Translations under genes and position numbers: made by a program | Part shown: positions 26,447 through 36,196 of the stretch, piece by piece | Numbering within the stretch: the first letter of the stretch is position 1 | Layout of the letters: the number at the start of each line of letters is the position of its first letter | Source of the DNA: Aeromonas diversa CDC 2478-85 | Lineage (GTDB): Bacteria > Pseudomonadota > Gammaproteobacteria > Enterobacterales > Aeromonadaceae | Assembly: GCF_000819805.1 (NCBI RefSeq) | Contig: NZ_CDCE01000037.1 | Location: 248,001 to 312,000, forward strand | DNA: 64,000 bases | Direction of reading: 5' to 3' | Notes under the pieces: generated by a model | Databases searched by the model: none | What the model was told of the DNA's origin: nothing | What the model saw: only the letters and a program-made list of their open reading frames with translations

Positions 26447-27724
26447 ATGACAGACAAACGCAAGGGTGAGGGCGAAAAGCTGCTCTACTGCTCTTTTTGC
26501 GGCAAGAGCCAGCATGAAGTGCGCAAGCTGATCGCTGGCCCTTCCGTCTATATTTGCGACGAGTGTGTCGAGCTGTGCAACGACATCATTCGCGAAGAGA
26601 TCCGCGACATCTCTCCCAAACGGGAAGGTGCCGAGCTGCCGACTCCGCACAAGATCCGTGCTCATCTCGATGACTATGTCATCGGGCAGGAGCACGCGAA
26701 GAAGGTGCTGGCGGTGGCCGTCTACAACCACTACAAGCGTCTGCGCTCGAGCGGTGTCGACACCAACGGGGTCGAGCTTGGCAAGTCCAACATCCTGCTG
26801 ATAGGTCCTACCGGCAGCGGTAAGACCCTGCTGGCCGAGACCCTGGCGCGCCTGCTGGATGTGCCCTTCACCATGGCCGATGCCACCACTCTGACCGAAG
26901 CCGGTTACGTGGGTGAGGACGTGGAGAACATCATCCAGAAGCTGCTGCAAAAGTGTGACTACGACGTGGAGAAGGCCCAGCGCGGTATCGTCTATATCGA
27001 CGAGATCGACAAGATCTCCCGCAAGTCAGACAACCCCTCCATCACCCGTGACGTATCGGGCGAAGGGGTGCAGCAGGCGCTGCTCAAGCTGATCGAGGGG
27101 ACCATCGCCTCGGTTCCGCCGCAAGGGGGGCGCAAGCACCCGCAACAGGAGTTCTTGCAGGTTGATACCTCCAAGATCCTGTTCATCTGTGGCGGTGCCT
27201 TCGCCGGTCTCGACAAGGTGATCGAGCAACGCTCCGTCAAGGGGACCGGCATCGGTTTTGGCGCCGAGGTCAAATCCAAGGATGCCAAGGCGACCTTGAG
27301 CGAGACCTTTGCCAAGGTCGAGCCCGAGGATCTCATCAAGTACGGTCTCATCCCCGAGTTCATCGGTCGTCTGCCGGTGGTCGCGACCTTGAGCGAGCTT
27401 GACGAGGCGGCCCTGATCCAGATCCTGCAAGAGCCCAAGAACGCGCTGACCAAGCAGTATGCTGCCCTGTTCGATCTCGAAGGGGTGGAGCTGGAGTTCC
27501 GTGAGGACGCTCTGGTCGCCATCGCCAAGAAGGCGATGGAACGCAAGACTGGTGCTCGTGGTCTGCGCTCCATCGTGGAGGCTGTCCTGCTCGATACCAT
27601 GTATGACCTGCCTTCTCTGGAAGACGTCAGCAAGGTGGTCATCGACGAGGGCGTCATCAAGGGTGATACTCCGCCCTTGATGATCTATGAGCGTCCCGAG
27701 ACTCAGGCCGCGGCTTCTGAATAA
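26447..27724 (+). CDS. clpX: ATP-dependent Clp protease ATP-binding subunit ClpX
   Basis: ClpX is the AAA+ unfoldase partner of ClpP. The 425-residue protein starts with the zinc-binding domain (CSFCGKS and CDECVELC), which binds adaptors, followed by the AAA+ module with Walker [13 protein letters not shown], Walker [11 protein letters not shown], the pore loop GYVGED and sensor regions. The ClpP-binding loop IGFGAEV (IGF-type) is present. Its distance from clpP suggests co-transcription; a strong terminator follows. Confidence 0.98.
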   Translation: MTDKRKGEGEKLLYCSFCGKSQHEVRKLIAGPSVYICDECVELCNDIIREEIRDISPKREGAELPTPHKIRAHLDDYVIGQEHAKKVLAVAVYNHYKRLRSSGVDTNGVELGKSNILLIGPTGSGKTLLAETLARLLDVPFTMADATTLTEAGYVGEDVENIIQKLLQKCDYDVEKAQRGIVYIDEIDKISRKSDNPSITRDVSGEGVQQALLKLIEGTIASVPPQGGRKHPQQEFLQVDTSKILFICGGAFAGLDKVIEQRSVKGTGIGFGAEVKSKDAKATLSETFAKVEPEDLIKYGLIPEFIGRLPVVATLSELDEAALIQILQEPKNALTKQYAALFDLEGVELEFREDALVAIAKKAMERKTGARGLRSIVEAVLLDTMYDLPSLEDVSKVVIDEGVIKGDTPPLMIYERPETQAAASE

Positions 27725-27743
27725 GTGACTGTGTTTTAATCAA

Positions 27744-27775
27744 ATGAAAGGGGCAAATTGCCCCTTTCATGCTTT
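27744..27775 (+). terminator. Terminator after clpX
   Basis: ATGAAAGGGGCAA and TTGCCCCTTTCAT are 13-base arms; a T-run (GCTTTTT) follows within five bases. It separates clpPX from lon, which has its own promoter. Confidence 0.88.
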
Positions 27776-27789
27776 TTGGCTCCTTATTC

Positions 27790-27817
27790 GTTGAATCCCC
27801 CCGATCAGCCCCCATAT
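27790..27817 (+). promoter_or_regulatory. Sigma32 (heat-shock) type promoter of lon
   Basis: GTTGAAT (27790-27796) and CCCCATAT (27810-27817) are 13 bases apart and match the heat-shock consensus CTTGAAA / CCCCATNT. They lie about 50 bases before the lon ATG. Confidence 0.8.
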
Positions 27818-27864
27818 ACTCAGCCAAGCGCTAGCCAACGGTATAACAAGCCGAGAGGACATAT

Positions 27865-30225
27865 ATGAACCTAGAGCGTTCAGAACGCATCGAGATTCCC
27901 GTCCTGCCTCTTCGTGACGTGGTGGTTTATCCCCACATGGTCATTCCACTCTTCGTGGGGCGGGAAAAATCCATCCGGTGTCTGGAAGCGGCAATGGAGC
28001 ACGACAAGAAGGTCTTGCTCATTGCCCAGAAGGATGCCTCCACAGATGATCCGACCGTCGAGGAGATGTTCACGGTCGGTACTGTGGCCAACATTCTCCA
28101 GATGCTCAAACTGCCCGATGGCACCGTCAAGGTGCTGGTCGAAGGCGGCCAGCGGGCACGCCTGGAGCGGATGGTCGATGATCGTGCCTATTACGTGGGC
28201 GAGGCGAGCTACCTTGCCTCCGAGGGGCTCCCCGAGCGGGAAGCCGAAGTGCTGGTGCGCTCCGCCATCGGCCAGTTCGAAGGCTACATCAAGCTCAACA
28301 AGAAGATCCCGCCCGAGGTGCTCACCTCCATTGCGGCGATCGATGATGCGGCTCGTCTGGCCGATACCATGGCTGCCCACATGCCGCTCAAGCTCGAGGA
28401 CAAGCAGAAGGTGTTGGAGTTTGCCTCCGTCGCCGAGCGCATCGAGTTCCTGATGGCGATGATGGAGTCCGAGATCGATCTGCTGCAGGTCGAGAAGCGT
28501 ATCCGTTCTCGCGTCAAGAAGCAGATGGAGAAGAGCCAGCGGGAGTACTACCTCAACGAGCAGATGAAGGCGATTCAGAAAGAGCTTGGTGAGCTGGAAG
28601 ACAGCCCCGACGAGTTCGAAGCCCTCAACCGCAAGATTGAAGAGTCCGGCATGCCCGAGGAGGCGCGCGAGAAGGCCTTCTCCGAGCTCTCCAAACTCAA
28701 GATGATGTCCCCCATGTCGGCCGAGGCGACCGTGGTGCGCGGCTACATCGACTGGTTGGTACAGGTGCCCTGGAAGGCTCGTACCAAGGTCAAGAAGGAT
28801 ATCGCCAAGGCTCAGGCCATCCTCGACGCGGATCACTATGGTCTCGAGAAGGTGAAAGATCGCATTCTCGAGTATCTGGCGGTGCAGGCTCGCGTCAATA
28901 AGCTCAAGGGGCCCATCCTCTGTCTGGTTGGCCCTCCCGGTGTCGGCAAGACCTCTCTGGGTCAGTCAATTGCCAAGGCGACCGGGCGCAAATACGTGCG
29001 CATGGCCCTCGGTGGGGTGCGTGACGAGGCCGAGATCCGTGGTCACCGTCGTACCTACATCGGCTCAATGCCGGGCAAACTCATCCAGAAGATGGCCAAG
29101 GTCGGGGTGAAAAACCCGCTGTTCCTGCTCGACGAAATCGACAAGATGAGTTCGGACATGCGCGGCGATCCCGCCTCTGCCCTGCTGGAGGTGCTGGATC
29201 CGGAGCAGAACAACAGCTTCAGCGATCACTACCTCGAGGTGGACTACGACCTCTCGGATGTGATGTTTGTCGCCACCTCCAACTCCATGAATATCCCGGG
29301 CCCGCTGCTCGATCGTATGGAGGTGATCCGTCTGTCCGGTTACACCGAGGACGAGAAGCTCAACATCGCCAAGCAGCACCTGGTGGCCAAGCAGGTACAG
29401 CGCAATGGCCTTAAAGAGACCGAGATCACCATCGAAGACTCCGCCATTCTCGGGGTGATCCGTTACTACACCCGTGAGGCCGGGGTGCGTAGCCTGGAGC
29501 GGGAGATCTCCAAGATTTGTCGCAAGGCGGTCAAGAAGATCCTGCTCGACAAGAACATCAAGCACGTCACCGTGAATCAGGAGAACCTCAAGGAGTTCCT
29601 CGGGGTTCAGCGCTTCGACTACGGCAAGGCCGAGGATCACAACCAGGTGGGTCAGGTGTGTGGCCTGGCCTGGACCGAGGTGGGGGGCGATCTGCTCACC
29701 ATCGAGGCGACCTCTGTGCCCGGCAAGGGCAAGCTCACCTTCACCGGTTCGCTCGGTGACGTGATGCAGGAGTCCATCCAGGCCGCTATGACGGTGGTGC
29801 GTGCCCGTGCCGAGAAGCTGCGGATCAACGCCGACTTCTACGAGAAGCGCGACATCCACGTGCACGTCCCGGAAGGGGCAACCCCGAAGGATGGTCCGAG
29901 TGCCGGCATCGCCATGTGTACCGCTCTGGTCTCCAGCCTCACCGGCAATCCGGTGCGGGCCGATGTGGCCATGACCGGCGAGATCACCTTGCGCGGCGAA
30001 GTGCTGCCCATCGGTGGCCTCAAGGAGAAGCTGCTGGCCGCTCACCGTGGTGGTATCAAGCGGGTGCTGATCCCGAAAGAGAACGAACGCGATCTGGAAG
30101 AGATCCCGGCCAACGTCAAGGCGGATCTCGAAATCCATCCGGTACGCTGGATCGATCAGGTGCTAGAGCTGGCCCTGGCCGAGAATCCGCAGGGTTTCGA
30201 GGTCGTTTCTGACGTCAAAGCATGA
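27865..30225 (+). CDS. lon: ATP-dependent protease Lon
   Basis: Lon degrades misfolded and short-lived regulatory proteins. The 786-residue protein has the N-terminal substrate-binding domain, an AAA+ module with Walker [13 protein letters not shown] and Walker [12 protein letters not shown], and the C-terminal peptidase with Ser679 ([14 protein letters not shown]) and Lys722 ([14 protein letters not shown]), at the same positions as in E. coli Lon. GAGAGGAC is the ribosome-binding site. The heat-shock-type promoter upstream agrees with the known regulation of lon in related bacteria. Confidence 0.98.
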   Translation: MNLERSERIEIPVLPLRDVVVYPHMVIPLFVGREKSIRCLEAAMEHDKKVLLIAQKDASTDDPTVEEMFTVGTVANILQMLKLPDGTVKVLVEGGQRARLERMVDDRAYYVGEASYLASEGLPEREAEVLVRSAIGQFEGYIKLNKKIPPEVLTSIAAIDDAARLADTMAAHMPLKLEDKQKVLEFASVAERIEFLMAMMESEIDLLQVEKRIRSRVKKQMEKSQREYYLNEQMKAIQKELGELEDSPDEFEALNRKIEESGMPEEAREKAFSELSKLKMMSPMSAEATVVRGYIDWLVQVPWKARTKVKKDIAKAQAILDADHYGLEKVKDRILEYLAVQARVNKLKGPILCLVGPPGVGKTSLGQSIAKATGRKYVRMALGGVRDEAEIRGHRRTYIGSMPGKLIQKMAKVGVKNPLFLLDEIDKMSSDMRGDPASALLEVLDPEQNNSFSDHYLEVDYDLSDVMFVATSNSMNIPGPLLDRMEVIRLSGYTEDEKLNIAKQHLVAKQVQRNGLKETEITIEDSAILGVIRYYTREAGVRSLEREISKICRKAVKKILLDKNIKHVTVNQENLKEFLGVQRFDYGKAEDHNQVGQVCGLAWTEVGGDLLTIEATSVPGKGKLTFTGSLGDVMQESIQAAMTVVRARAEKLRINADFYEKRDIHVHVPEGATPKDGPSAGIAMCTALVSSLTGNPVRADVAMTGEITLRGEVLPIGGLKEKLLAAHRGGIKRVLIPKENERDLEEIPANVKADLEIHPVRWIDQVLELALAENPQGFEVVSDVKA

Positions 30226-30363
30226 TGTACCGCAAATTTGGTGCATGAGGGCGGGGGAGAAGGGTTGCAAGGTCTCATTAAGGGCAGTAGCCTTGTCCCC
30301 CGACCGGGAACTCATGATGAGTCGCAAGGCGTGATGTGGCGCGGGTTTGCGCCAGATTGTCAC

Positions 30364-30392
30364 TTGCAACTGATCAGGAGGCTTGTTATAAA
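30364..30392 (+). promoter_or_regulatory. Promoter of hupB
   Basis: TTGCAA (30364-30369) and TATAAA (30387-30392) with a 17-base spacer lie 65 bases before the hupB GTG, in the 232-base gap between lon and hupB. Confidence 0.65.
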
Positions 30393-30457
30393 ACCTCCAC
30401 TTGTTGCGGCCAGGGAAATCAGCGCCGTAGCGATGTTCGATAAAAGGGGAATTAAGA

Positions 30458-30730
30458 GTGAATAAATCTCAACTGATTGACAAGATTGCCGATGGCGCTG
30501 ATATCTCCAAGGCCGCTGCCGGTCGTGCGCTGGATGCCTTCATCGATGCCGTTACCGACTCTCTGAAAGAGGGTGACCAGGTTGCTCTGGTTGGTTTCGG
30601 TACCTTCGCCGTTCGCGAGCGCGCTGCCCGCTCCGGTCGTAACCCGCAGACTGGTGCCACCATCGAGATCGCTGCCGGTAAAGTACCTGCCTTCAAAGCC
30701 GGCAAGGCCCTGAAAGACGCAGTCAACTAA
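30458..30730 (+). CDS. hupB: DNA-binding protein HU-beta
   Basis: HU is a small nucleoid protein that bends DNA. The 90-residue protein has the hallmark [22 protein letters not shown] with Pro63 at the tip of the DNA-intercalating arm, and ends in [12 protein letters not shown]. The start is GTG at 30458. Position between lon and ppiD is the one of E. coli hupB, which supports the beta subunit over alpha. A terminator hairpin follows. Confidence 0.97.
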   Translation: MNKSQLIDKIADGADISKAAAGRALDAFIDAVTDSLKEGDQVALVGFGTFAVRERAARSGRNPQTGATIEIAAGKVPAFKAGKALKDAVN

Positions 30731-30800
30731 GCCGCCTCGGCTTCCGGTTCGATTCGTCGAAGCGAAGATGTGAGAGGGCTTCCCTCATACTGATTGACCT

Positions 30801-30828
30801 AGGCGCATCGCATTCGGTGCGCCTTTTT
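30801..30828 (+). terminator. Terminator after hupB
   Basis: AGGCGCATCG and CGGTGCGCCT form a stem with a four-base loop followed by TTTTT, 70 bases after the hupB stop. Confidence 0.88.
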
Positions 30829-30858
30829 ATTGTTTTTGCCTGGAGCAACAGTAAAAAC

Positions 30859-32772
30859 ATGATGATGGATAAACTTCGCGAAGGGGCGCAGGGCAAGGTG
30901 GCCAAGGTCATCTTGGGCCTGATCATCCTCTCCTTCGCACTGGCCGGTGTGGGTAGTTATCTGAACCGCCCCGCTAACACCGCCGTCGCCGCCGTCAACG
31001 GCAATGAGATCTCCCCCCAGGCGCTGGAAACTGCCTACCGCAACGAGCGCGCTCGCCTCGAGGCGCAGATGGGTGAAGAGTTCAATCGCCTCGCCGAGAA
31101 TCCCCAATATCTGAAGCAGCTGCGTCGCAGCGTACTGGATCGCCTGATCGAACAGGCGCTGGTCGATGCCAAGGCGCACGAGCTCGGGCTGCGGATCGGT
31201 GACGAGCAGATCAAACAGGCGATCGTTGCCATGCCCGAATTCCAGAATAAGGGCAAGTTCGACAACGAGCGCTACCTGCAGCTGATCCAGCGTGCCGGCA
31301 TGTCTCCCGAGATGTTCAGCGAGAACGTTCGTCAGGACATGGTGCGTCAGCAACTGATCGGTGGCCTGCTCGGCAGCGAATTCGTGCTCAACGGTGAAGC
31401 GGGTAGTCTCGAGAAGCTCTATCAGCAGGGCCGTGATGTGCGCCTGGTGCGTCTGGCGGCCGAGCGCTACCTCAATGACGTTCAGGTGAGCGACGAAGAG
31501 ATCAAGCAGTACTTCGATGCCAACCAGGGCCGCTTCATGAACGACGAGCAGGTCAAGGTTGACTATTTGCTGCTCGACGCCGCCAATCTGGCTCAGGACA
31601 TCCAGGTCAGCGATCAGGATGTGCGTGACTACTACGACCAGCACCAGGATCAGTTCCAGCGCAACGAACGTCGTCGCGTGGCGCATATCCTGATCCCCTT
31701 CGGTAAAGATGAGAAAGCGGCGCTGAAGAAGGCCGAGGACGTCTTGGCTGCCCTCAAGGGCGGTAGCGATTTTGCCGAGCTGGCCAAGCGTGACTCTGCC
31801 GATACCTTCTCTGCCAAGAAGGGTGGCGAGCTGGATTGGTTTGACAAGGGCGTGATGGATCCGGCGTTCGAGAAGGCCGCGTTCGAGCTTGCCAAGGTCG
31901 GTGATCTCTCCGCCGTGGTGAAGAGCCAGTTCGGTTTCCACATCATCAAGCTGAGTGGGGTCGAGCCGGCCACCGTGCGTCCCTTCGAGCAGGTGCAGGT
32001 CGAGACCAAGGATCGTCTGCAGAAAGAGAAGGCGCGTGAGCGTTACTTCGCCGAGCAGCAGAAGCTGGCCGATGCGAGCTTCGAGAATCCGGATTCACTG
32101 GACGCCGCCGCCAAGGCGGTGGGTCTGAAGGTGATCTCCAGCGACTACTTCACCCAGGGCAGTGCACCGGCTCCGCTCAACGATGGCAAGGTGCTCTCCG
32201 CGGCGTTCTCCGAAATGTTGCGTGAGGAAAACACCAACTCCGACGTCATCGAAATTGGTGATGGCAAGGCGCTGGTGCTGCACGTGATGGACCACAAGGT
32301 CAAGGCGCCCAAGCCGCTGGATGAGGTGCGCGATCAGGTGGTTGCTGCCATCAAGCACAGCAAGGCCAGTGAAGTGGCGCGCAGTAAGGGCCAGGAGCTG
32401 ATGGCCAAGTTCAAGTCCGGTGCTGCCGGCGAGAAGGACCTGGCTGCCCTCGGCCTCAAGCTTGAGAGCGAGAAGGGCGTCACCCGTTTTGCTCAGGGAC
32501 TGGATCAGAGCCTGGTGGCCGAGATCTTCCGGATGCCGCATCCTGGCAAGGATCAACCTACGGTCGAGTTGATTGCCCAGAGCAATGGTGATCAGGTGAT
32601 CGTCGCCCTGGATACCGTCCAGGTGCCCGAGAAGGCGACCCAGATGGCCGAGCTCATCAAGGGTCAACTGGGGCAGGTGAAGGCACAGGCCGATTACAAG
32701 GCACTGATCAACAGCCTGCGTAAAGCCGCCAAGATCGAATACTTTGATACTCAGGAAGCGGTCGTCGAATAA
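30859..32772 (+). CDS. ppiD: Periplasmic folding chaperone PpiD
   Basis: PpiD is anchored in the inner membrane and assists proteins leaving the Sec translocon. The 637-residue protein has a short cytoplasmic start (MMMDKLREGAQGK), one membrane helix (VAKVILGLIILSFALAGVGS) and a SurA-like chaperone region. A parvulin domain follows (RRVAHILIPFGKDEKA through SQFGFHIIKLSGV), and then a long C-terminal part. Three consecutive ATGs at 30859, 30862 and 30865 leave the exact start open. The isomerase domain of E. coli PpiD is inactive; activity here is unknown. Confidence 0.96.
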   Translation: MMMDKLREGAQGKVAKVILGLIILSFALAGVGSYLNRPANTAVAAVNGNEISPQALETAYRNERARLEAQMGEEFNRLAENPQYLKQLRRSVLDRLIEQALVDAKAHELGLRIGDEQIKQAIVAMPEFQNKGKFDNERYLQLIQRAGMSPEMFSENVRQDMVRQQLIGGLLGSEFVLNGEAGSLEKLYQQGRDVRLVRLAAERYLNDVQVSDEEIKQYFDANQGRFMNDEQVKVDYLLLDAANLAQDIQVSDQDVRDYYDQHQDQFQRNERRRVAHILIPFGKDEKAALKKAEDVLAALKGGSDFAELAKRDSADTFSAKKGGELDWFDKGVMDPAFEKAAFELAKVGDLSAVVKSQFGFHIIKLSGVEPATVRPFEQVQVETKDRLQKEKARERYFAEQQKLADASFENPDSLDAAAKAVGLKVISSDYFTQGSAPAPLNDGKVLSAAFSEMLREENTNSDVIEIGDGKALVLHVMDHKVKAPKPLDEVRDQVVAAIKHSKASEVARSKGQELMAKFKSGAAGEKDLAALGLKLESEKGVTRFAQGLDQSLVAEIFRMPHPGKDQPTVELIAQSNGDQVIVALDTVQVPEKATQMAELIKGQLGQVKAQADYKALINSLRKAAKIEYFDTQEAVVE

Positions 32773-32786
32773 GGCTCGCTTCAGAC

Positions 32787-32817
32787 AAAAAACCCGCCAC
32801 ATGTGGCGGGTTTTTTT
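32787..32817 (+). terminator. Terminator after ppiD
   Basis: AAACCCGCCACAT and ATGTGGCGGGTTT form a near-perfect stem followed by seven T in total, 15 bases after the stop. Confidence 0.95.
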
Positions 32818-32867
32818 ATGAGCTGGCTGAGCCGGTGGGCCCTCGCCGTCGTCAGGGGGAGTTGAAG

Positions 32868-32900
32868 CCCTCAGGCAAGGCCGTTCGCCTTGCCTGAGGG
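32868..32900. terminator. Perfect 13-base hairpin between ppiD and the small gene
   Basis: CCCTCAGGCAAGG and CCTTGCCTGAGGG enclose a seven-base loop and end three bases past the stop of the minus-strand small gene. Neither side has a T-run, so it may protect the 3' end of the transcript or act with Rho. Confidence 0.55.
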
Positions 32901-32903
32901 AGG

Positions 32904-33038
32904 TCACGCCTCGTCGTCGGCGCTGCGCTGCTCATGCTCGGCAACACGCTGATCCCAACGCTCTCTGGCCTTGGCCTGGGCACGTTGTTCGAACTCCTGG
33001 CGCATCTGCACCACCTCTTCATGAATCGACTCTTCCAT
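32904..33038 (-). CDS. Small highly charged protein of unknown function
   Basis: A 44-codon reading frame that starts MEESIHEEVVQMRQEFEQ and is almost wholly charged and helical, with Glu, Gln, Arg and Lys dominating and no cysteine or membrane segment. An excellent ribosome-binding site (AAAGGAG, seven bases before the ATG at 33038) and the perfect hairpin just beyond its stop suggest it is a real gene. A longer open frame overlaps it in another frame but has no such site. I do not recognise a family. Conservation in related genomes would settle the case. Confidence 0.65.
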   Translation of the reverse strand: MEESIHEEVVQMRQEFEQRAQAKARERWDQRVAEHEQRSADDEA

Positions 33039-33133
33039 AAGAGGACTCCTTTGCTGGGTGAATGGAGCCCAAACCGTACCATCGTTTTATGAACGTAAAG
33101 TGAATAAAAAATGGGTTGGACTCATACGGTTAA

Positions 33134-33161
33134 GAAAAAAGGGGAAGCGTTGCGCTTCCCC
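33134..33161 (-). terminator. Terminator of the oppA-like gene
   Basis: On the minus strand GGGGAAGCG, a short loop and CGCTTCCCC are followed by six or more T. The stem lies immediately downstream of the oppA stop. Confidence 0.92.
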
Positions 33162-33168
33162 TCCTCAC

Positions 33169-34785
33169 TCACTGCGCCGTGAGGTAGATCTCGCGGCTGT
33201 AGACCACGTCCTGCGGGTTCTGATAGGGGTAGCCCTTGACGAAGGGTTTGAGCAGGCGAGACTTCACCGAGAAGTAGATAGGGGCGATGGGCGCCTCCTT
33301 GTCCATCACGGCCTCGGCCTGTTGGTAGAGGCGGGTACGCTCGGCGGCATCCATGGAGTCGTGCGCCTTGGCCAGCAGGGCATCATACTCTGCGTTCTTC
33401 CATTGACCGCTGTTGGCGCTGCTGGAGCTGGTCATGATGTCGAGGAAGGTGGAGGCGTCGTTGTAGTCGCCATTCCAGCCGTAGCGGCTGACGTTGAAGT
33501 CACCCTCGTTGAGGGTGGAGACCATGGTCTTCCACTCCATGTTGTTGAGCACGGCATTGACGCCGAGATTCTGCTTCCACATGGAGGATACCGCCAGGGC
33601 GATGCGCTTGTGCCCCTCGTTGGTGTTGTAGAGGATGTCGACGCTCAGCGGCTTACCCGGACCGTAGCCGGCCTCGGTCAGCAGTGCCTTGGCCTTGGCG
33701 ATACGCTCTGCCTTGGTCATCAGCTGGCTTTCGGGTTTCTTGAGCTCGAAGCCATCGACGATGGGGGGAGTGAAGCTGTAGGCGGCGATCTGGCCCTGGC
33801 CCAGGATCTTGTCGGTGATCACCTCACGGTCGATGGCCAGCGACAGCGCGCGGCGCACCCGCACATCGTCGAAGGGTTTGCGCTTGGTGTTGAAGACGTA
33901 GTAGTAGCTGGCGAGGATGGGCACATTGACCAGCTCGTTGGGGCTCTCCTGCCTGATCTTGCGATACTGCTCGAGGGGGTAGGTGGTGTAGTGCACCTCG
34001 CCGGAGCGATAGCGGTTGAAGCCGGCCGTCTCGGAGGCGATCTCCAGGTAGATCACCTTGTTGATGACGGTCTTGGCGTCATTCCAGTAGGTGGGATTGC
34101 GCTCGGCGATGAGGCGCTCGTTGGGAGTCCACTCCTTGAGCACATAGGCGCCGTTGGAGACGATGTTGCTCGGCTTGACCCACTCCTGTCCGAATTTCTC
34201 TATGGTGGCCCTGTGGGCCGGGAAGGTGGTGTAGTGGGCCAGGGTCTTGAGGAAGAAAGAGGTGGGGCTCTTGAGAGTCACCTGCAGGGTGTGATCATCG
34301 AGCGCCTTGACCCCAAGATCCGAGAGCGGTCGTTTACCTTGCAGCACATCACCGGCGTTTTTAAGCCCCATCAGCTCGATAAACCAGGAGTATTGGGACG
34401 CGGTCTTGGGATCGGCGGCGCGCTGCCAGCCATAGACATAGTCGCCGGCGGTGACCGGATCCCCGTTGGACCACTTGGCCTCGGGTCTGAGCTTGAAGGT
34501 GTACACGGTGCCGCTCTGATCGACCTCGTAGCTCACTGCACCGGCCGGCACCAGCTTGCCTTCACCATCAAGGCTGAAGAGGCCTTCGAAGAGATCGTTG
34601 ACCACCTCGCTACCGGCGCTTTCCTCGACCAGTTGAGGATCGATTGAGGCTGGCTCTGTGTTGATGTTGCGAACGAACACCTGCTGGTCGGTGGGGAGCA
34701 GCTGGGTGCCGGGTGGCACATCTGCTGCGAAGGTGGGGAGGGAGAACAGCGCAGCCAGCGAGGCCGCGATCAGGGTCTTCTTCAT
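33169..34785 (-). CDS. oppA: Oligopeptide-binding protein (OppA/MppA-like)
   Basis: A family 5 extracytoplasmic solute-binding protein of 538 residues with signal peptide MKKTLIAASLAALFSLPTFAA. Characteristic segments include NTEPASIDPQLVEESAGSEV, LRPEAKWSNGDPVTAGDYVY, RRALSLAIDREVIT and SVSRYGWNGDYNDAST-like NVSRYGWNGDYNDAST. It would capture peptides in the periplasm for an Opp-type ABC importer. No oppBCDF genes are adjacent, so it either serves a transporter encoded elsewhere or, like MppA, a specialised peptide. The ATG at 34785 follows AAGGAT; the longer frame adds eleven residues without support. Confidence 0.93.
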   Translation of the reverse strand: MKKTLIAASLAALFSLPTFAADVPPGTQLLPTDQQVFVRNINTEPASIDPQLVEESAGSEVVNDLFEGLFSLDGEGKLVPAGAVSYEVDQSGTVYTFKLRPEAKWSNGDPVTAGDYVYGWQRAADPKTASQYSWFIELMGLKNAGDVLQGKRPLSDLGVKALDDHTLQVTLKSPTSFFLKTLAHYTTFPAHRATIEKFGQEWVKPSNIVSNGAYVLKEWTPNERLIAERNPTYWNDAKTVINKVIYLEIASETAGFNRYRSGEVHYTTYPLEQYRKIRQESPNELVNVPILASYYYVFNTKRKPFDDVRVRRALSLAIDREVITDKILGQGQIAAYSFTPPIVDGFELKKPESQLMTKAERIAKAKALLTEAGYGPGKPLSVDILYNTNEGHKRIALAVSSMWKQNLGVNAVLNNMEWKTMVSTLNEGDFNVSRYGWNGDYNDASTFLDIMTSSSSANSGQWKNAEYDALLAKAHDSMDAAERTRLYQQAEAVMDKEAPIAPIYFSVKSRLLKPFVKGYPYQNPQDVVYSREIYLTAQ

Positions 34786-34855
34786 GAAAATATCCTTGTT
34801 ATGTTTGCTTCCGAGCAACCGGCAGTGTGCGTGAAGCCGTGCGCCGAGACAAGGC

Positions 34856-34894
34856 GGTGAGATAAACTCGCAGTAAAAATAAAGTCATCTCACC
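34856..34894. repeat. Inverted repeat GGTGAGAT/ATCTCACC upstream of oppA
   Basis: Two perfect eight-base arms are separated by 23 AT-rich bases about 70 bases before the oppA start. They could be an operator for a dimeric regulator of oppA; no known consensus was recognised. Confidence 0.45.
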
Positions 34895-35062
34895 GAACCG
34901 GATCGCCCCGGTCAATGCGTGCAATGTGACGGTAGCAGGGCGGTACTATGGGAGGCGGGAGGGGGGATTCAGGCGAGTTAATTCGCTGCAAAAAGCAAAA
35001 AAAGGCGTTACATTCGGTTACACAGCGCTGTCACCCAAGAACAGCGATTTTTTTGCGCTCAC

Positions 35063-35078
35063 TTGCAAACGTTTTCAA
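35063..35078 (+). promoter_or_regulatory. PurR/LacI-family operator-like site before fbp
   Basis: TTGCAAACGTTTTCAA is close to the PurR consensus ACGCAAACGTTTTCNT and has the central CG of LacI-family operators. It ends 28 bases before the fbp ATG. It differs from the Cra sites in this window, so Cra is the less likely binder. Confidence 0.55.
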
Positions 35079-35106
35079 CGCCAACGGTTCACGTTAAGGA
35101 CATACG

Positions 35107-36135
35107 ATGAAAAACATGGTCACACTCGGTGAATTTATCGTCAAGAAGCAAGCCGAGTATCCCAGCGCCACCGGTGAGCTCAGCTCCTTGCTCAGCTCTA
35201 TCCGACTCGCGGCCAAGGTGGTCAACCGGGAGATCAACAAGGCGGGACTGGCCGATATCATCGGCTCGGTCGGAGCCGAAAACGTGCAGGGAGAGGTGCA
35301 ACAGAAGCTCGATGTCTATGCCAACGAGCGCTTCAAGGCGGCCCTCGAGGCCCGCGGAGAGGTGTGTGGCATGGCCTCGGAAGAGGAAGAAGACTTTGTC
35401 GCCTTCGACTCGGCGCTGGCCAAGAACTCCAAGTATGTGGTGCTGATCGATCCGCTCGACGGCTCTTCCAACATCGATGTCAATGTCTCGGTCGGTACCA
35501 TCTTCTCCATCTATCGCAGGGTCAGCCCGGCCGGCTCCCCCGTGGTGCTGGAGGACTTCCTGCAGCCGGGCCATCGCCAGGTGGCGGCCGGCTACGTGGT
35601 CTATGGCTCCTCGACCATGCTGGTCTACAGCACCGGCTACGGGGTGAACGGCTTCACCTATGACCCCTCCATCGGCTGCTTCTGCCTCTCTCACGAGAAT
35701 CTGCGTATTCCCCAGGAGGGCAAGATCTACTCCATCAACGAGGGCAACTACATCAAGTTCCCGGACGGGGTGAAGAAGTACCTGAAATATTGTCAGGAGC
35801 TCGACGAGGCGACCCAGCGCCCCTATACCGCCCGTTACATCGGCTCCCTGGTGTCGGATTTTCACCGCAACCTGCTCAAGGGCGGCATCTATATCTATCC
35901 GTCCGGCACCAATGCTCCCAAGGGCAAGCTGCGCCTGCTTTATGAGTGCAATCCCCTGGCGTTCCTGATTGAGCAGGCTGGTGGCAAGGCCTCCGATGGC
36001 TTCCGCCGTATCCTCGACATCGAACCCACCGCCCTGCACCAGCGTACCCCTTACTTTATCGGCTCCACCAAGATGGTAGAGCGGGCGGAGGCCTTTATGC
36101 GGGAGTTCTCTTCCCACGAGGCGCCGACCGAGTAA
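35107..36135 (+). CDS. fbp: Fructose-1,6-bisphosphatase class 1
   Basis: Fbp hydrolyses fructose 1,6-bisphosphate, the irreversible step of gluconeogenesis. The 342-residue protein has the metal- and substrate-binding segments [13 protein letters not shown] and [23 protein letters not shown] and the C-terminal [18 protein letters not shown], all diagnostic for class 1 enzymes. AAGGA is six bases upstream of the ATG. It opposes PfkA, encoded later in the window, so regulation of both matters for flux direction. A weak hairpin follows. Confidence 0.98.
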   Translation: MKNMVTLGEFIVKKQAEYPSATGELSSLLSSIRLAAKVVNREINKAGLADIIGSVGAENVQGEVQQKLDVYANERFKAALEARGEVCGMASEEEEDFVAFDSALAKNSKYVVLIDPLDGSSNIDVNVSVGTIFSIYRRVSPAGSPVVLEDFLQPGHRQVAAGYVVYGSSTMLVYSTGYGVNGFTYDPSIGCFCLSHENLRIPQEGKIYSINEGNYIKFPDGVKKYLKYCQELDEATQRPYTARYIGSLVSDFHRNLLKGGIYIYPSGTNAPKGKLRLLYECNPLAFLIEQAGGKASDGFRRILDIEPTALHQRTPYFIGSTKMVERAEAFMREFSSHEAPTE

Positions 36136-36142
36136 GGCATTC

Positions 36143-36164
36143 ACAGGGGCTTAGGCCCCTGTTG
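36143..36164 (+). terminator. Hairpin after fbp
   Basis: ACAGGGGC, a four-base loop and GCCCCTGT form a compact stem seven bases after the fbp stop. Only two T follow, so it is weak. Confidence 0.5.
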
Positions 36165-36196
36165 ACTTGGTGAGTGAGGCAACACAAGGAGCCCCC

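Larger units (their letters stand above)
34786..35106 (+). other. Divergent intergenic region between oppA and fbp
   Basis: The 321 bases hold no gene. They contain the inverted repeat at 34856-34894 and the LacI-family-like site at 35063-35078. CGCTGT and ACAGCG around 35025-35047 can pair and are followed by ATTTTTTT, a terminator-like element pointing toward fbp and possibly an attenuator. Confidence 0.55.

Noticed and set aside
33058-34647. Long plus-strand frame opposite oppA
   Set aside because: The minus-strand oppA frame has signal peptide, family motifs and terminator; the opposite frame has none.
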